Positions 1-10,870 are shown, numbered from the stretch's first letter. The stretch: 64,000 nt of DNA from Lepidostoma basale (GCA_022606425.2 JAHDVF020001252.1:124001-188000), one strand, 5' to 3'. The notes: a model not told the origin generated them from the letters alone. Made by a program: numbers and translations.

Positions 1-430
1 ATATAAAATACAATGATATAAAATAAAATAACACAATAAAAAAAATTTAACATATAATATTATTTTTAGATGGTGCACATTATCTATCGTCTATTTTACA
101 CTGTCCTTTTAATTGATGTCCCACGTATCCACCGTTTTTTTAGCTGTAATTAGGCACTTAAAACAAACCGACACCAGCAAAAACTTTAAAATAATATTGA
201 AATCAAATTGTCATTGGAACAAATGAAAAATTTATTTTTACATCTGTCAAAATTATTTATATAAACGAAAAAACTTGTATAATTTTAACATCAAAACACT
301 ACAAACGTATTACGTGTCACAATTAACAATTATGAAGTGCGGCAACAATCAAATTGACCAAAACAATTCACTTATACACGAAATATCTTCAAATTTACGG
401 GAGCACCACTTTTCAAAATCAGAACCAGTA
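1..430 (-). mobile_element. Element A copy 1, cut by window edge
   Basis: Matches the element at 11,315-11,955 (inverted) and 26,517-27,205 (same orientation): the ATAAAATAAAATAAC run, the 'gatggtgcacat' block, 'aaaaacttgtataatttt' and 'gaaatatctccaaat' blocks all recur in order. The LINE-like 3' tail lies beyond the window start. No ORF. Probably a non-autonomous retroelement. Confidence 0.75.
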
Positions 431-445
431 ACCAGTTAAAAAAAA

Positions 446-472
446 GAATGTTTTAAATTTTTTAAAACATTC
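446..472. repeat. Small perfect hairpin
   Basis: gaatgttttaaa (446-457) is followed after 3 bases by its exact reverse complement (461-472), inside longer A and T runs. It abuts the end of element A. A T-run follows, but nothing here shows a transcription terminator in a eukaryote. Confidence 0.5.
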
Positions 473-479
473 GTTTTTT

Positions 480-1250
480 TTATTATTATTTGCATTAACT
501 CATTATAACTATATATTCTTTTTTTGTTTAAACAACTGATAGCCTTTACTGACGACCTCTTTCAACATTATCATTATCTTCGTCAGGGTAATCACATAAG
601 TATATTTTTTTTACATATGCATGAAGTTATTTTTTGATAATGGGAAAGTGATTAGCGAAAAAATGTTTACCTTCAAATAATCAATATCTAGGTAATGCAA
701 ATCAATGTAATTAGGTGTGTTAGATACAAATAAATACAAATGCAGACAATCACAACAAATGGAAGGGAATACCAGCTAATATTGAATTACCTATCTTCGC
801 TGGAAACAAATTAAGAATAGGGCTGAACGATAAATTAATATGATTACTTGGTTATTGTTCATGGCTTTCTTAATCTCTAGATCTTTTAAACCATATTTTT
901 TCAGTATAATATTTTTATGAAAATATTTCGTGATATTTTATGTACCCATGCGAACAAAAGTTTCATGAATGATACTATACAAATAAGCCAAATTATTATT
1001 ATTATTCGCGCGCAATAGTAGTGAATAACACATTACAAGGCTTCTTCATACAAAAGTAGACAATCGGAGTAATTAAAACATATTTAACAAATTAGGAAGA
1101 TTCAATATAAGTAGGCAAGGGGTCTATGATGCAAAAAAAAAAGTTTGGGAACATCTGATCTAAGCCATCTTAGTGATCCTAAAATGCTTTGTTCGCAACA
1201 TTTTTCTTCCGCCATGTTATTTCATTTTATAAATAAATCAATGCAGGATC
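480..1250. other. No gene seen
   Basis: AT-rich sequence without a recognisable gene. At 1,132-1,165 a phrase of the 'gggaac...ctgatctaag' type resembles hAT-end debris, also seen at 20,055. Nothing else is supportable. Confidence 0.4.
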
Positions 1251-1254
1251 ACAA

Positions 1255-1966
1255 ACAGTGCCCAATGGTGTTCAAGTACCGACTCTTATGTATGGAAGTA
1301 AAGCATGGAACTAGCAAAAGAATGATACAAGTAGAATAAATGCAGTAGAATTGAGATCTCTTAGCGGAATGTGTTAAAAATATGTATATGATAGAGTGTC
1401 GAATGAAAATGTAAGAAGTGAATGCAGTGGTATGAACAAAATAATAAATGGATCATTTAAATGTTTTGTACAAATAGAAAGAAGGAATGAACAATGAATG
1501 GTAAAAAAGTATATATGTTAACGATGTAGACGGAACTATAAATAGAAGTAGACCGACGAAAACGTGGCAGGATCAAATAAATCGCATATTGAATGTCGGC
1601 CACGTAAGGAGTCGGAGAAATCGACGTGCGTGCATGGTGCCGGTGGGGAGAGCAATCAAACTGCAGATCGATGTCTTTCATATTCGTAAAAGTACGTTCA
1701 GAAGACGAATAGGTACTCATGACTTTGGAGAGTATCTTATATTCCTAATGTCGAACCATCTCTCATGCGTTCCTGGTATTATATATTTATTTTATTTTAC
1801 CTGTTCTCAATAGATGTCTTTAACTTTAAAAAATGTTTGTTATATCTTTTGAGAAAACAAACTGATTTGAATTGATTTGACACGATGTATTGTTGAAGAA
1901 AGAAATGTGTGTCGGTCCATTCTTTCTTCCTATCCCTTTCAAGAGGCGGTGTTAGTTAGTTAGTTA
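1255..1966 (+). pseudogene. RTE-like LINE 3' end, degenerate
   Basis: Sense-strand remnant of the window's commonest LINE. Blocks in order: LMYGSKAW-like, the region corresponding to AVEMRSL, GRPRKTWHDQIN-like (about 1,550-1,590), then HVRSRRNRRACM (about 1,600-1,640). The 3' end reads 'cctatccctttcaagaggcggtg' followed by (TTAG)n. Frameshifts and stops throughout. Interrupted by a second LINE at 1,639-1,884. Confidence 0.75.
1639..1884 (+). mobile_element. LINE-G (Jockey/CR1-like) 3' end nested in RTE
   Basis: Begins at 'gtgccggtggggagag' and ends in a TTGA-rich tail ('gaattgatttg'). The same sequence, less decayed, occurs on the minus strand at 51,863-52,130 (caccggtgggaatag ... aaatcaaatcag). 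It splits the RTE phrase gcatg|acacgatg, which is contiguous in every other RTE copy, so it inserted after the RTE copy. Confidence 0.75.
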
Positions 1967-2985
1967 GTTTTTAAAATAAATTAAACATTTACCATCAAAA
2001 TTAGGCTTTAGGCGAAAAAGTACAATACACAGTTACAATACACAAAAAAATCTAAAATTAATCATTTGTCAACTATACTTTGAGAAAAGTCTGATTATTT
2101 TACGGTCCAAAGATTTATATTGGGGAGTATTATATTTGTATAAAACATCAATATTATATAGCTTCGGGACTCTCCGTCTCTGCTTATTTAATTAATTGAC
2201 AAAGGATGTCCTCTTTTATATACTTATCGAAGCTTTGCGGAGGAAATTAGTTCCTCCCTGAAGCGTGCTAGGTAAAAGGAACTCTCGATAATCAAATCCT
2301 GGTACTCCTGACCTAAATTACTTAAAAAATTTTATTGGAATTATCAGGGCTTGATTTGTAAAACTGTATAACAAATTTGGTAGGAAAATGTAAGGAACTT
2401 TTCTTTGGAAAATTATGTAAGTTGGTGAAAATATTTTACTCGTATTATCAATTAAAATATCAAAAAATTCTCAATTATAAAAAGTCGAAACACGTTTTTA
2501 TTTCATTTTATAAGTTTAAAATATTGATGTTGTTAATTGAATTTTCTTGGTAAAACTATTTTGAACACGATGAAAATTTTCATTCTTTATTTAAAAAAAT
2601 CCTTTTTATTTTATACTTAGTTCAATTCTACTTGGTTTTAAGACTAAGACCCTTCTAAAAAACATACGTTTTCACTCATATAATTTATTGGAATTTCACA
2701 TCATTGTTCGAAAAAATAACACATTTAATTATATAATACATTATTATTTTGCTAGTGTTTTCCAAATTTGATCTTGGAAAACACTTTCATCCTAAAGCGT
2801 ATACAAGTTTTCATGGCTTCCTCCCACCGAGAACTATTTGAGGCTCATTATCTCTGCCTTCAACTGAAAAGCAATGGGTTCATTACGACCCTACTCCATA
2901 AATAATTAGGGAATTCTTAGAGAGAATACATATCTATTAGAGAGTGTGGGATTTAACTTGTTGCAATAGACCTTCCTTTAAGATC
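1967..2985. other. No gene seen
   Basis: About 1 kb of AT-rich sequence. No ORF of substance, no tRNA, and no repeat that I can pair with another part of the window. Confidence 0.4.
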
Positions 2986-2989
2986 TTCT

Positions 2990-3185
2990 TATTTGCTAGT
3001 TTAAATCCTAAGAATTCGTTTGCAGCAATGCGTTACATTTTTGCTGGTTCTTGGGATGCCATTTGGGCCTTTAATGTGGTAGTTTCCCGTTGCTTTCCAC
3101 ATTTGTATACAAAAAGTTGTTTGAACCCAATTACTGTATACAACTTTTTAGCTATTGATTCTCGTGACATGTGATAACTAGATTA
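2990..3185 (-). mobile_element. tRNA-SINE, 3' part only
   Basis: Contains the SINE tail phrases 'tgaacccaattactgtatacaa' and 'gattctcgtgacatgtgata', preceded by the long-tail phrase around 'gcagcaatgcgttac...gggatgcc' also seen at 5,155 and inverted at 7,760-7,900. The tRNA head is missing. Confidence 0.65.
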
Positions 3186-3204
3186 TCTACATATATATAA
3201 TATT

Positions 3205-4100
3205 TTTTTCGGTCTACCTCGACTTCGTACTCCATTCACATCGTTAACGTATACTTTATTAACCATTCTTCCTTCATCCATATGCCCAAACCAGCGCAAT
3301 AATCATTTAATAATTTTGTTAATAATACTTACATCCGCTCTAAATTGTTTCCTGATTTACCACATATACGTCTAAGGGATCTCATATATTCTGCGTGTAT
3401 TTTGCTCTAATGCTACTTCTATCAGTTCTATGCTTCTTTTCCGTACATAAGAATCGGAACCAAAACTCCGTTGATAACAGATTTTTTGCTTTCATTAATG
3501 AATTAATGTTTTCAATAACTACTCCCCTATTAGAAAATTAGAAATGTCTCATATTTGGGTCATGTGCTAAGGAGAGAAAAATACCACCTCCTTCGACTGA
3601 TATTCATAGGTAAAGTGGAGGGACGTCGGGGAGTTGGTAGAAGGCAGCTGTCCTGGCTGCGGAACATCAAAGAGTGGACAGGAATAATAAGATTCCATAA
3701 ACCTGTTCCAAGTGGCGCAGGATAGAGATGCCTTTGCTGCAGTGATCGCCAACGTTGGGGGGACCTGACACGTCACCGAAAAAAGAAGAAGACTCCCCTA
3801 TATTGCACAACATAATCAGCCCCACGGGACTCACCCTAGTCGAAGACCTCGATGGAAGGACAACTGGCAATCCACTTTACAGGAGGAACAACCCTCTGGA
3901 GAACATACCACATAGGTCTACAAGAAGTAAGAAGAAGAAGAAGAAGAAAAATAACTTATTCTAAAGCTCCTCTCACTTCGTTATCCGCACTCACTCTTCT
4001 TTCCACGTCACTATCCTTCTGGCCATCCCCTGTGAACATGTAATCTAAATATAAAAATTCAATAATCTGCTCTAACACCACAATCACAGACAAATTTTGA
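3205..4100 (-). pseudogene. RTE-like LINE, split by another LINE
   Basis: Antisense RTE-like sequence runs from 3,205 to 3,522 and resumes at 3,956-4,100. Read on the minus strand, the part near 4,040 encodes a YLGSMFTGDGQ-like block and the part near 3,250 encodes MVNKVYVND-like residues. The 433-bp interruption is a plus-strand LINE flanked by imperfect 'aataact' duplications. Confidence 0.65.
3523..3955 (+). mobile_element. LINE-B plus LINE-C C-terminus with GAA tail
   Basis: From 3,541 the plus strand encodes LGHVLRREKYHLL, then GKVEGRRGVGRRQLSWL, then IKEWTG, the C-terminal signature shared with 20,697-20,987, 21,385-21,597 and 47,770-48,032. A second block (about 3,790-3,930; TGGTTLWRTYHIG) matches 58,430-58,600. 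Ends in (AAG)n. Flanking 'aataact' suggests a target duplication. Confidence 0.7.
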
Positions 4101-4439
4101 GAATGTTTTCATACACTAAAGATACATTTTTCTCGGCCATTAAAAATTGACACAATCATGAGAGTTTGACATATGATCAAGAGGGCTTTGCTACTGGATA
4201 CATGTTGCCATAAGATTCCCTTTGGAAAAACGTTGGGCGTATTGATGAAGTGAATTTGATATGAATGCCAATGCAGTAACAATAAAAATAATGATAAATG
4301 AAATATTTATACTGCGCGTTTTATGAATAGATTACTTCAAAGGCGCTATTGCAATTTGGTTACAGATAACACTAGAATCTAATTTAATATGAAGCTTTAA
4401 TCAGATGTTATAACCCAATATGTAAATTAAGGGTGTACT

Positions 4440-4745
4440 TCTGGAAATGCGTTTTCCATATTTGTCAAAATTTTGTAGAGTTTTCAATTTACATGAGATA
4501 TTCTATAGATATATTTATTGTTTCTTGAACAATGATGTAAAATTCTATATTCAATTATTAATATGTATGAAAAAACGACAGTTTTCAAGGAGTTTTTTTA
4601 ATAGAAATTAATAATATTCTATAGATATATCTAAGATTGTTCCAGGAAAAGACTGACTTATATATGAATATGAATTATATCACTGTTTTGCATTTATTGG
4701 TTTATTTTCCTCGACATTTGTCGAAGGTTTTACACATTTAAAAAA
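4440..4745. repeat. HHR-C tail and decayed HHR-E fragment
   Basis: 'tttattgtttcttgaacaatgatgtaaaa' (4,510 region) is the inverted HHR-C terminal phrase. Near 4,700-4,735, 'cctcgacatttgtcgaaggttttacac' aligns with the HHR-E ribozyme of 16,390-16,434 on the minus strand but has lost the CUGAUGA box. Confidence 0.5.
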
Positions 4746-4932
4746 TATAAGCCAGGACTATTGAATATGTATCGAAAACAATGATACTCGTTGCATATGT
4801 ACCACGGAGAAGTGGATGAGAAGAGAAGCGGAACAAGACAGGACTAAAAGAAATTGCAGAGATGGAATAATATAAAGATATTTCATTGAAGGACAGAGTT
4901 CTAAAAATCCTTTATAATTCTGTAGTCAGATG

Positions 4933-5050
4933 TAACTAACTAACTAACCATCACGCCATTTCCCCGGAGGGGTAGGCAGAGAGGATGGATCGCCACACTG
5001 GCCTGTCCTGGCACACCTCTCGGGCTTCCTCCACATTCATACATCGCACC
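4933..5050 (-). pseudogene. RTE-like LINE 3' terminus
   Basis: Starts with (TAAC)n then 'catcacgccatttccccg' and the complement of the conserved CMNVEEARE codons near 5,035. Only about 110 bp retained. Confidence 0.75.
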
Positions 5051-5154
5051 CAGATGTACGTTAAATAAAATTGATAAAAACATGTATGAAACTATGCAGT
5101 TCCAACCTTATATAGTATTACACTTTCAACTTGCAATCTTTTTAAGTTTCAATC

Positions 5155-5335
5155 ATAGGGTTTGGTTTGCAGCAAAGTATATTTATATATTTGCTGGCTC
5201 CAGGGATGCAACTTTTTTTTTTTTTTAATGTGATAGTTTTCCTTTCCTTTCCATGTTTTTGTATACAACAAGTAATGTGAACCCGATTATTATATACATT
5301 GTTTTATCTTTTGATTCATGTCATGTGATATATGT
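5155..5335 (-). mobile_element. tRNA-SINE, 3' part only
   Basis: Same tail phrases as 2,990-3,185 ('gcagcaaag', 'tgaacccgattattatatac', 'catgtcatgtgata'), with an expanded T-run near 5,213. The tRNA head is absent. Confidence 0.6.
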
Positions 5336-5339
5336 ATTT

Positions 5340-5860
5340 ATCTCCGTTTCCTGTCTGGCGAGAGAGATGGGCACTTAGAGACGTGGAGACCGTAGGAGGA
5401 TATATAATAGGATGTGGTAATTCCCAGATTAGTTCCGTTCCACCATTATCATAAGAATGTCTCGTTAAAGTTCATGGTAGGTCTTATCGTGCAATATTTG
5501 TAGAGATAGTGCATGTTAACATAACCTTTATGCATTTTGCTTTTAATTACATACATATCCTACTTATAAACAATAACAACACAATAATAATCTCTCGTCT
5601 ATTATCTATATAAGACTTGAAAGTGGGTTTTGCTCCATAGAATTTTTTACATAATATGTAGCATTGTGACCCAATGACTCGTATTATGATGTCATTGATA
5701 TCACTTCTGCTAGTGTTAATATTCATATAGTTAATTTAATCATAAGCAGTTTTGAACAAAACATAAGTCATCATTTAAATAAACCGTAACTAATATATTA
5801 ATTCACATAAAATTAGTTATACTTTTTATACATTTAAAAATTTAATAAAACATTTTGTAT
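5340..5860. other. No gene seen
   Basis: Single-copy-looking AT-rich DNA. A TATA-like 'gatatataatagg' lies at about 5,399 after a short G-rich stretch, but no transcript structure can be supported. Confidence 0.35.
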
Positions 5861-5861
5861 A

Positions 5862-6020
5862 AAACCACTATATTTTGATTGAGGAGCGCCAACCGGTTTC
5901 ACTCTGTAACGATCTTAATATTGTATATATTCTATACTCAAACAGTTTATGTATAGCCCTGATGACGCTCGTTACAGAGTAAAACCGGTTGTCACTCCTT
6001 ACTCATAATAAAGTGGTTTC
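5862..6020. repeat. HHR-D palindromic element
   Basis: Two mirrored arms: minus arm 'gagcgccaaccggtttcact' and plus arm from 5,944. The plus arm has CTGATGA at 5,959-5,965, one extra base, stem II gctc/gagt around loop gttaca (5,967-5,980), then AAAAC where GAAAC is expected, then CG and GTT (5,988-5,990). So the core purine G12 is changed to A. The minus arm has GAAAC but has lost the CUGAUGA box. It is followed by a short GAA-rich LINE tail at 6,040-6,062. Confidence 0.65.
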
Positions 6021-6154
6021 AGGAACAGACCAAAGGTCTATAAGGAGAAGAAGAAGAAGAAGCGATCAAATTATTAGGACTCCAAGCGTTATGTACTCCA
6101 CCACAAAGAGAAAACATTTTTTGCTACAATCTTTACAAATAAATATTTAAGAAT

Positions 6155-6262
6155 TAATTGTATCTCAAAAGAGACGAAGATGGCGAAGATTAATTCTTAA
6201 TGATTGACCCATAATGGGTAAAATCCAGTATTTGTCTACAAGTATTTGTATACATTCAAAAC
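6155..6262. repeat. 'tatctc' palindromic element fragment
   Basis: 'aattgtatctcaaaagagac' (6,157 on) followed by 'gaattaatcttaat...aaatccagtatttgt' matches the two ends of the element at 28,606-29,600, joined with most of the interior missing. Confidence 0.6.
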
Positions 6263-6299
6263 AAAATGTTAAATAAATATTTTTTGGTTGAATCCAGCA

Positions 6300-6780
6300 T
6301 CTAACCAACAACTTCGCGAGTTGATTACAAGATTTCTCAATTTTTATTCCACAATAACTTGCATATTCACATTATAATAAAACCGAATTCTAAAATATTC
6401 AAAAATATCGATCCACGAACGAAGAGGAAAATTTAATAAGTCTACTTAATCTTACAAAGGGACTTTAATCAAGGGATCTATCCTTAATTCTTCTTGTGTT
6501 AATTACCACAATAAAAGGGGATTCTGTCTCGGTCACCCTTAATCCTGTTTACCAAAGGAGCGACGATTTGGGTTTAACTTCTAAAAAGACTGCTCTCTGT
6601 CTGTCAGTAGAATCCTTCAACCCCAGATAGAATAGCCCGTCAGATCATCCCTCAAACTTTTATACATCCGAACCATATCAAAATAAGAGGGAACACTGAA
6701 GTATGTCATTCAAAATAATGGATAACTTTATGCTTTCGTAGAATCACTTAATTTGTGGAGATTGACTGCAATAATTGAAT
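6300..6780. other. No gene seen
   Basis: Apparently single-copy sequence. Slightly richer in GC at 6,520-6,660, but stop codons occur in all frames and no splice-bounded open segment stands out. Confidence 0.35.
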
Positions 6781-6783
6781 AAC

Positions 6784-6968
6784 TAAAATTTTATAACTGT
6801 TAATGCAAAAGCTTTGTTTTATATCACAATTGTATTAATTTATTTATCACCTGGTTGATGAAACAGCTGTCGTAAAATAAATACAATTGTGATATAAAAC
6901 AATGTTTTTGCATTAACAGTTATAAAATGTTAAAGTATCATAGTGCTTCGGCCAAAACAATGGACTAT
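6784..6968. repeat. HHR-B palindromic element, core deleted
   Basis: Long mirrored arms (aactgttaatgcaaaa at 6,797 on; ttttgcattaacagtt near 6,907) and the terminal phrase 'ttcggccaaaacaatggact' at 6,947. In the centre the ribozyme has collapsed to 'cacctggttgatgaaacagctgtc': stem II and most of the catalytic box are deleted. Confidence 0.65.
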
Positions 6969-7121
6969 TTAACTAAAATTAGTTTAAACCCATACTTTAT
7001 TTTGTTTTTAAAAGTTCTGACCAGTGTCGCTCCATGCGGAACTTCATCATTTTTATAAGACAAGATAGTTTTGTCAAAGAAAGTATTTTAAATCGTACGA
7101 CTATTAAAAAAATACATTAAT

Positions 7122-7900
7122 TGACGAAATTCGTGGCAGAGTGGCAAGAGCTATGACAGCCTCATCGAAGATCCCGGGTTCAATTCCCGGCGATGGCATT
7201 GTAATTATTATTGGTCTGGTGTAGAATTCTTCTTCTTCTGATTGTAGATTTTGCGATCTGTTTATGCAGGATATCAACTTTCTTCATGTAATGGAGACGA
7301 CCAGCTCTCCATCTCTTTGGTGGTCGTCCTGGTGGTCGACGGCCCTCTGGAGTCTCGTGCATCACGATATCAGAAATTCTTGCTGGATCCATTCTCTCGA
7401 TGTGGTCCCTCCAGAATCGTCTTCTGTGCCAACTCCATCTCACCACGTCTTCAATTTGGCAGGATTTGCACATTTCTTCATTGGGTATCCTATCTCTAAC
7501 GGTTCTCCTCATAATAGGTCACAATGGTCTAATTTCTGCTACAATTAAGAGATGTTTGGTTCTGACAGTGTCTGTTCTTGCTTCGATTCCTTTAGTCATT
7601 ATGGGCCTGATGCATGTTTTATAGCTAGGTAGGTAGCGAATCTATTGCTATTTTATTGTCACGGGTAGAATTCACGTGACAATAAAATGGCAATAGATTA
7701 GTCAAACCTATCACATATCATGAGAATTATAGCTATTAAGTAGTGTACAGTAATTGGTTTCAAATAATCTGCTGTATATAAATGTGGAAGGCAACGGAAA
7801 ACTATCACAATAAAGGCCCAAGTGACGGCATCCCAAAGACTAGCAAAAATGTTACACTATGCTGTAAATCAATCCCATGGATTAAGGCTAGCAAATACAT
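7122..7900 (+). mobile_element. tRNA-SINE split by a LINE
   Basis: Head 7,122-7,229 has box A-like 'tggcagagtggc' and box B-like 'gggttcaattcccgg'. It breaks at 'gtgtagaattc' (7,229). Body and tail resume at 7,663 ('gggtagaattcacgtgacaataaaatgg') to about 7,900. The intervening LINE (7,230-7,625) inserted later. At 7,626-7,662 a short minus-strand SINE piece faces the plus-strand body, forming a snap-back. Confidence 0.7.
7230..7625 (-). pseudogene. LINE-E C-terminus nested in SINE
   Basis: Minus strand encodes MRRTVRDRIPNEEM, VVRWSWHRRRFW, DHIERMDPAR and RPPGRPPKRW before a (GAA)n tail at 7,229-7,238. The order matches the LINE-E copy at 35,595-36,240 (LCDRVRN..., VVRWECQRRRYW, HVERM). No RT core retained. 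Confidence 0.75.
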
Positions 7901-7924
7901 AAATGAATTCATAACGTGATTCTT

Positions 7925-8208
7925 AACATGGTCTGGACATATGGAAAAAATGAATAGTAAAAAAATTATATGTTAACGATGTAAATGGAACCAGAAATAG
8001 AGGAAGACCGAGGAAAACGTGGCACGATCAAATAAATCAAATATTGAATGTCGGCCATGTGAGGAGTCAGGGAATTCGACGCGCGTGCATGACACGATGT
8101 ATAAATGTTGAGGAAGCGAGAGAAATATGTCAAGAAAGAAAAGTGTGGCAGTCCATTTTTTCTGCCTACCCCTTCGGAGAGACGGCGTGATGGTTAATTA
8201 GTTAGTTA
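7925..8208 (+). pseudogene. RTE-like LINE 3' end
   Basis: Encodes W(S)GHMEKM, NRGRPRKTWHDQINQILN and RRACMTRCINVEEAREIC with one frameshift. Ends in the conserved 'tgcctaccccttcggagaga' and (TTAG)n. This is one of the better-preserved 3' ends. Confidence 0.8.
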
Positions 8209-8298
8209 GCTACAAATTAATTACTACTAAAAATATTTTTTTCACATTCATTATCTATAATGAATGTGACAAGTTCTAATCCATAAGTTCAAAACGGG

Positions 8299-8361
8299 GG
8301 CGCTACCGCCTCCAGTGAGCGCTGGAGCCTTCCGTGAGGGCGGTAGCAGGTCCGGAGGCAA
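8299..8361. other. GC-rich three-way-junction-like sequence
   Basis: An isolated GC island in AT-rich DNA. gctaccgcc (8,302-8,310) pairs perfectly with ggcggtagc (8,339-8,347). Inside are ctccag/ctggag (8,310-8,315 with 8,322-8,327) and gccttc/gagggc (8,327-8,332 with 8,336-8,341). The inner arms share end bases with each other and with the outer stem, so not all pairs can form at once. Could be a structured RNA, a transposon end or chance; no family recognised. Confidence 0.45.
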
Positions 8362-8404
8362 ATGTTTTGATTGATAGACAAATTAAATATAGGTAAAAAA
8401 AATA

Positions 8405-8480
8405 AAAAAATCAACGGATGGAGGTCACCTCGGAAACATATTGTGTTAGATATATTTATTTTATAAAAACATTTAGTAAA
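8405..8480 (+). repeat. HHR-F type fragment
   Basis: 'ggatggaggtcacctcggaaacatattg' keeps the stem II hairpin ggaggt/acctc and the GAAAC-like box of the element at 21,290-21,360. The 5' catalytic box is degraded (only 'ggat'). Confidence 0.5.
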
Positions 8481-8667
8481 TTAAAGTGGAATAAAAATAC
8501 ATCGTAGACCGTTGAAAGGACAAACGACTTAGTCCTTAATGAACTAAAATATCAGGAAGACTATCTGTAATATGCAGTTGGCGAGTGTTGAGTTTCTTTA
8601 GGCACAAAGTATTGTCACAGGAAGTGTTCCAGGCAAAAGAAGTAGAAGCAGATCTCCTGAGGGGTGA

Positions 8668-8895
8668 TTTTTTTTTTGTACACAACAGGTCTATGTACAA
8701 ATTATAAAATATCTATGTGCTATTATATTGATTCTCATGACATGTGATAGGTAGCCAATCTATCGCCATTTTATTGTCACGTGAATTCTACACCAGACCA
8801 ATGACCGTGTGACAATTACACTGCCATTGCCGGGAATCGAATCCGGGACCTTCGGTATGGAAGTCAGAGCTCTTACCGCTCTGCCACGAAGGTCG
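8668..8895 (-). mobile_element. tRNA-SINE, full-length head and body
   Basis: The minus strand starts with 'cgaccttcgtggcagagcgg' (8,895 backwards), giving box A, then box B 'ggattcgattcccgg', then the body with 'gacaataaaatggcgata' and the tail ending in a T-run at 8,668-8,680. About 228 bp. The head is tRNA-derived, so an internal Pol III promoter is expected; no poly-A-type tail. Confidence 0.8.
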
Positions 8896-8904
8896 ACAGT
8901 GAAG

Positions 8905-9612
8905 TGAACAGATTAAAAAAATTCTCTGAAATAGAGACTCCCTCAGATTGCTTGAAGCTTCAGTGTGACATTCAGAGCATCACCCAATGGAGTCAACAAG
9001 CGCTTTGTTATGTGATACACACGAGCATCAAAAACATCATACTTTCGCTATCTTATGGATGGGGTACAGCTTGAAAGAGCTTCTACATCCAGAGATCTCG
9101 CTGTTTTGTTCGATGCTCAATTATCGTTCAATCTTCACATAGTTGCTCTATGTAATAGTTCCATTAAAATGCTTGGATTTGTTTTTAAGAATACCAAGAT
9201 ATTTTAGAACACTCGGATACTTCGGGTATTTTCTAATTCCCTAGTAAGAAGTCGGCTGGAATATAGTTTCATTATTTGGTCACCGCCTGGGATCCGATAT
9301 TTTCTGATGGTGGAGCGAGTGCAGAAAAAATGCTCAGGGAGCGCGGTTATTACCCGTGGCTCTTTCCGACTGAATTCTTGCTAGGTATACTAAGCTACCA
9401 ATCATTAGAGATAAGGAGGAATATTCACTTAGAAGTTCACTTCTTTCAGCTGATTGGCGGCCGTATACAAAACTCGGATGTCCTGAGTGATGTAGGTCTA
9501 TTTGTCCCTGATAATTACCTTCGTCAGAGACAGCACAGATTGTTTTATTTGTCGCGCTGCAGAACCAACCTGCCAATGGTTATGCCTGTGGGGCTTGATT
9601 TGACTTGATTTG
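8905..9612 (+). pseudogene. LINE-G RT, Jockey/CR1-like, degenerate
   Basis: Plus strand encodes, with frameshifts, LKLQCDIQSITQWS (about 8,955), YLMDGVQLERASTSRDLAVLF (in part), SFNLHIVALCNSSIKMLGFV (about 9,130), RSRLEYSFIIWSP (about 9,250) and DVGLFVPDNYLRQRQHRL (9,477-9,550). This is the region after the RT catalytic box in Jockey/CR1-type elements, where a subunit-thumb SSxxLGF pattern is typical. Ends in a TTGA-type tail at 9,595-9,612. Confidence 0.75.
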
Positions 9613-9614
9613 AT

Positions 9615-10260
9615 ATTTCATGATAATGTGAGTTGCCTCAGGGATGAAATATAAATGTTATGATTCTTTCTAATTCTTAATCTTAATGGGTTTTTTATGC
9701 TTCTTTTATAAATTCTTATAATGTAATTGCAAACGATCTGGAATTAGATGTATGTAATGTTTGTGACTTTTATTCAAAAAAATTTAATGAAAAATTTAGG
9801 AAATGACCGTGGGAAACCTCGGAAATCTACGTATTGTTTTGGCAGATCCATAGATCACGACCCTCAGTAATGAGAAAACGAAAAAGAAGAAGAAAATAAA
9901 AAGCAGCATGCAATTCCAAGGTTATTATAAAAAGATCAATAGAAAAATTGTAGCGATAAAATTAATTTTGTATTGCTGAGAATACATTCAAATAAAAGGC
10001 AGAAAACTCAAATTGAACTAAAACACGAACTCCGGGTTTTGTATGAATTGTTTATTCCTCTGATATGAATATATAATATTAAGAAGGACATATTGCTCGC
10101 ACATGGTCCGCAATTTGTTTGCCGGGGACCATTCTAAAATAACGGATGAGTTTGCGAAGTTATTATCAAAGCAAAATCAGCAAATGTTATCCGACTACCC
10201 TAAATTAAAACACCATCATCAAATGTGAAGTTTTTGATAAACCTAAAGCATTAAATAAAT
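9615..10260. other. Mostly empty, possible LINE tail
   Basis: At 9,795-9,900 the plus strand reads NDRGKPRKSTYCFGRSIDHDP followed by AAGAAGAAG, resembling a LINE C-terminus with a GAA tail, but too short to assign. The remainder shows nothing recognisable. Confidence 0.35.
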
Positions 10261-10261
10261 A

Positions 10262-10870
10262 ATACGATCGAAAACGTCTGTTTTCTAAATGTTTTATTAT
10301 ATATTATGGGAATGACGTGTTTCGCCTGTCTAAAGCATTATCAAATGTGACACTGCTTTGGAGTTTTGGTTCCGTTTATAATATACGGAAAAGAAGCATA
10401 GAACTGAAAGAAACAGCACTAGAGCATAATAAATACAAAAGATATGACATTTTATGAACAATATTATTAAAAGATCACTGTGCTGGTTTGGACATATGGA
10501 ACGCATGGATGAAGGATGAATGGTTAAGAAAGTATAAGTTAACTGTGTGAATGGATTACGGAGTCGTAGAAGACCGAGGAAAACTTATCATGACCAAATT
10601 AATCAAATTTTAAAGGTTAGAAGTTGGAAGTCGACGTATGTGTATGACTCGCTGTATGATTGTGGAAGAATCTGGAGAGGTATCAGGATCGAGTGGTGTG
10701 GCGGTCCATTCTATCTGTCTACCCCTTTGGATAAACGGCGTGATGGTTTGTTGATGTTGTTAACAGGCGAAACATGTTATATACATAAAATATAATAAAA
10801 CTCCTAAAAAACAGACGTTAATTATTTAATATTTAACATCTTTGTTCAAGAAACAATAAATTGTGGAATC
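10262..10870. repeat. HHR-C palindrome split by an RTE copy
   Basis: Left arm 10,262-10,351 ('gaaaacgtctgttttctaaa', 'gggaatgacgtgtttcgcct', 'gcattatcaaatgtga'). Right arm 10,764-10,870 ('aggcgaaacatgttatatac', 'cagacgttaattatttaata', 'ttcaagaaacaataaa'). On the minus strand of the left arm the catalytic box reads TTGATAA, then stem II, GGC, GAAAC, AC, GTC. Confidence 0.7.
10352..10762 (+). pseudogene. RTE-like LINE inside HHR-C
   Basis: Encodes CWFGHMERMDEG (about 10,482-10,520), SRRRPRKTYHDQINQI (10,560-10,610) and ends in 'tctacccctttggataaacggcgtgatgg'. Its position exactly between the two HHR-C arms dates it as the younger insertion. Confidence 0.75.

Noticed and set aside
446..472. Intrinsic (bacterial-type) terminator
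   Set aside because: Hairpin plus T-run by chance in an AT-rich eukaryotic sequence; no gene precedes it.
1132..1165. Complete hAT element
   Set aside because: Only one end-like phrase; no second end or duplication found nearby.
7251..7624. Three overlapping plus-strand frames
   Set aside because: Antisense to the LINE-E fragment, whose motifs are on the minus strand.
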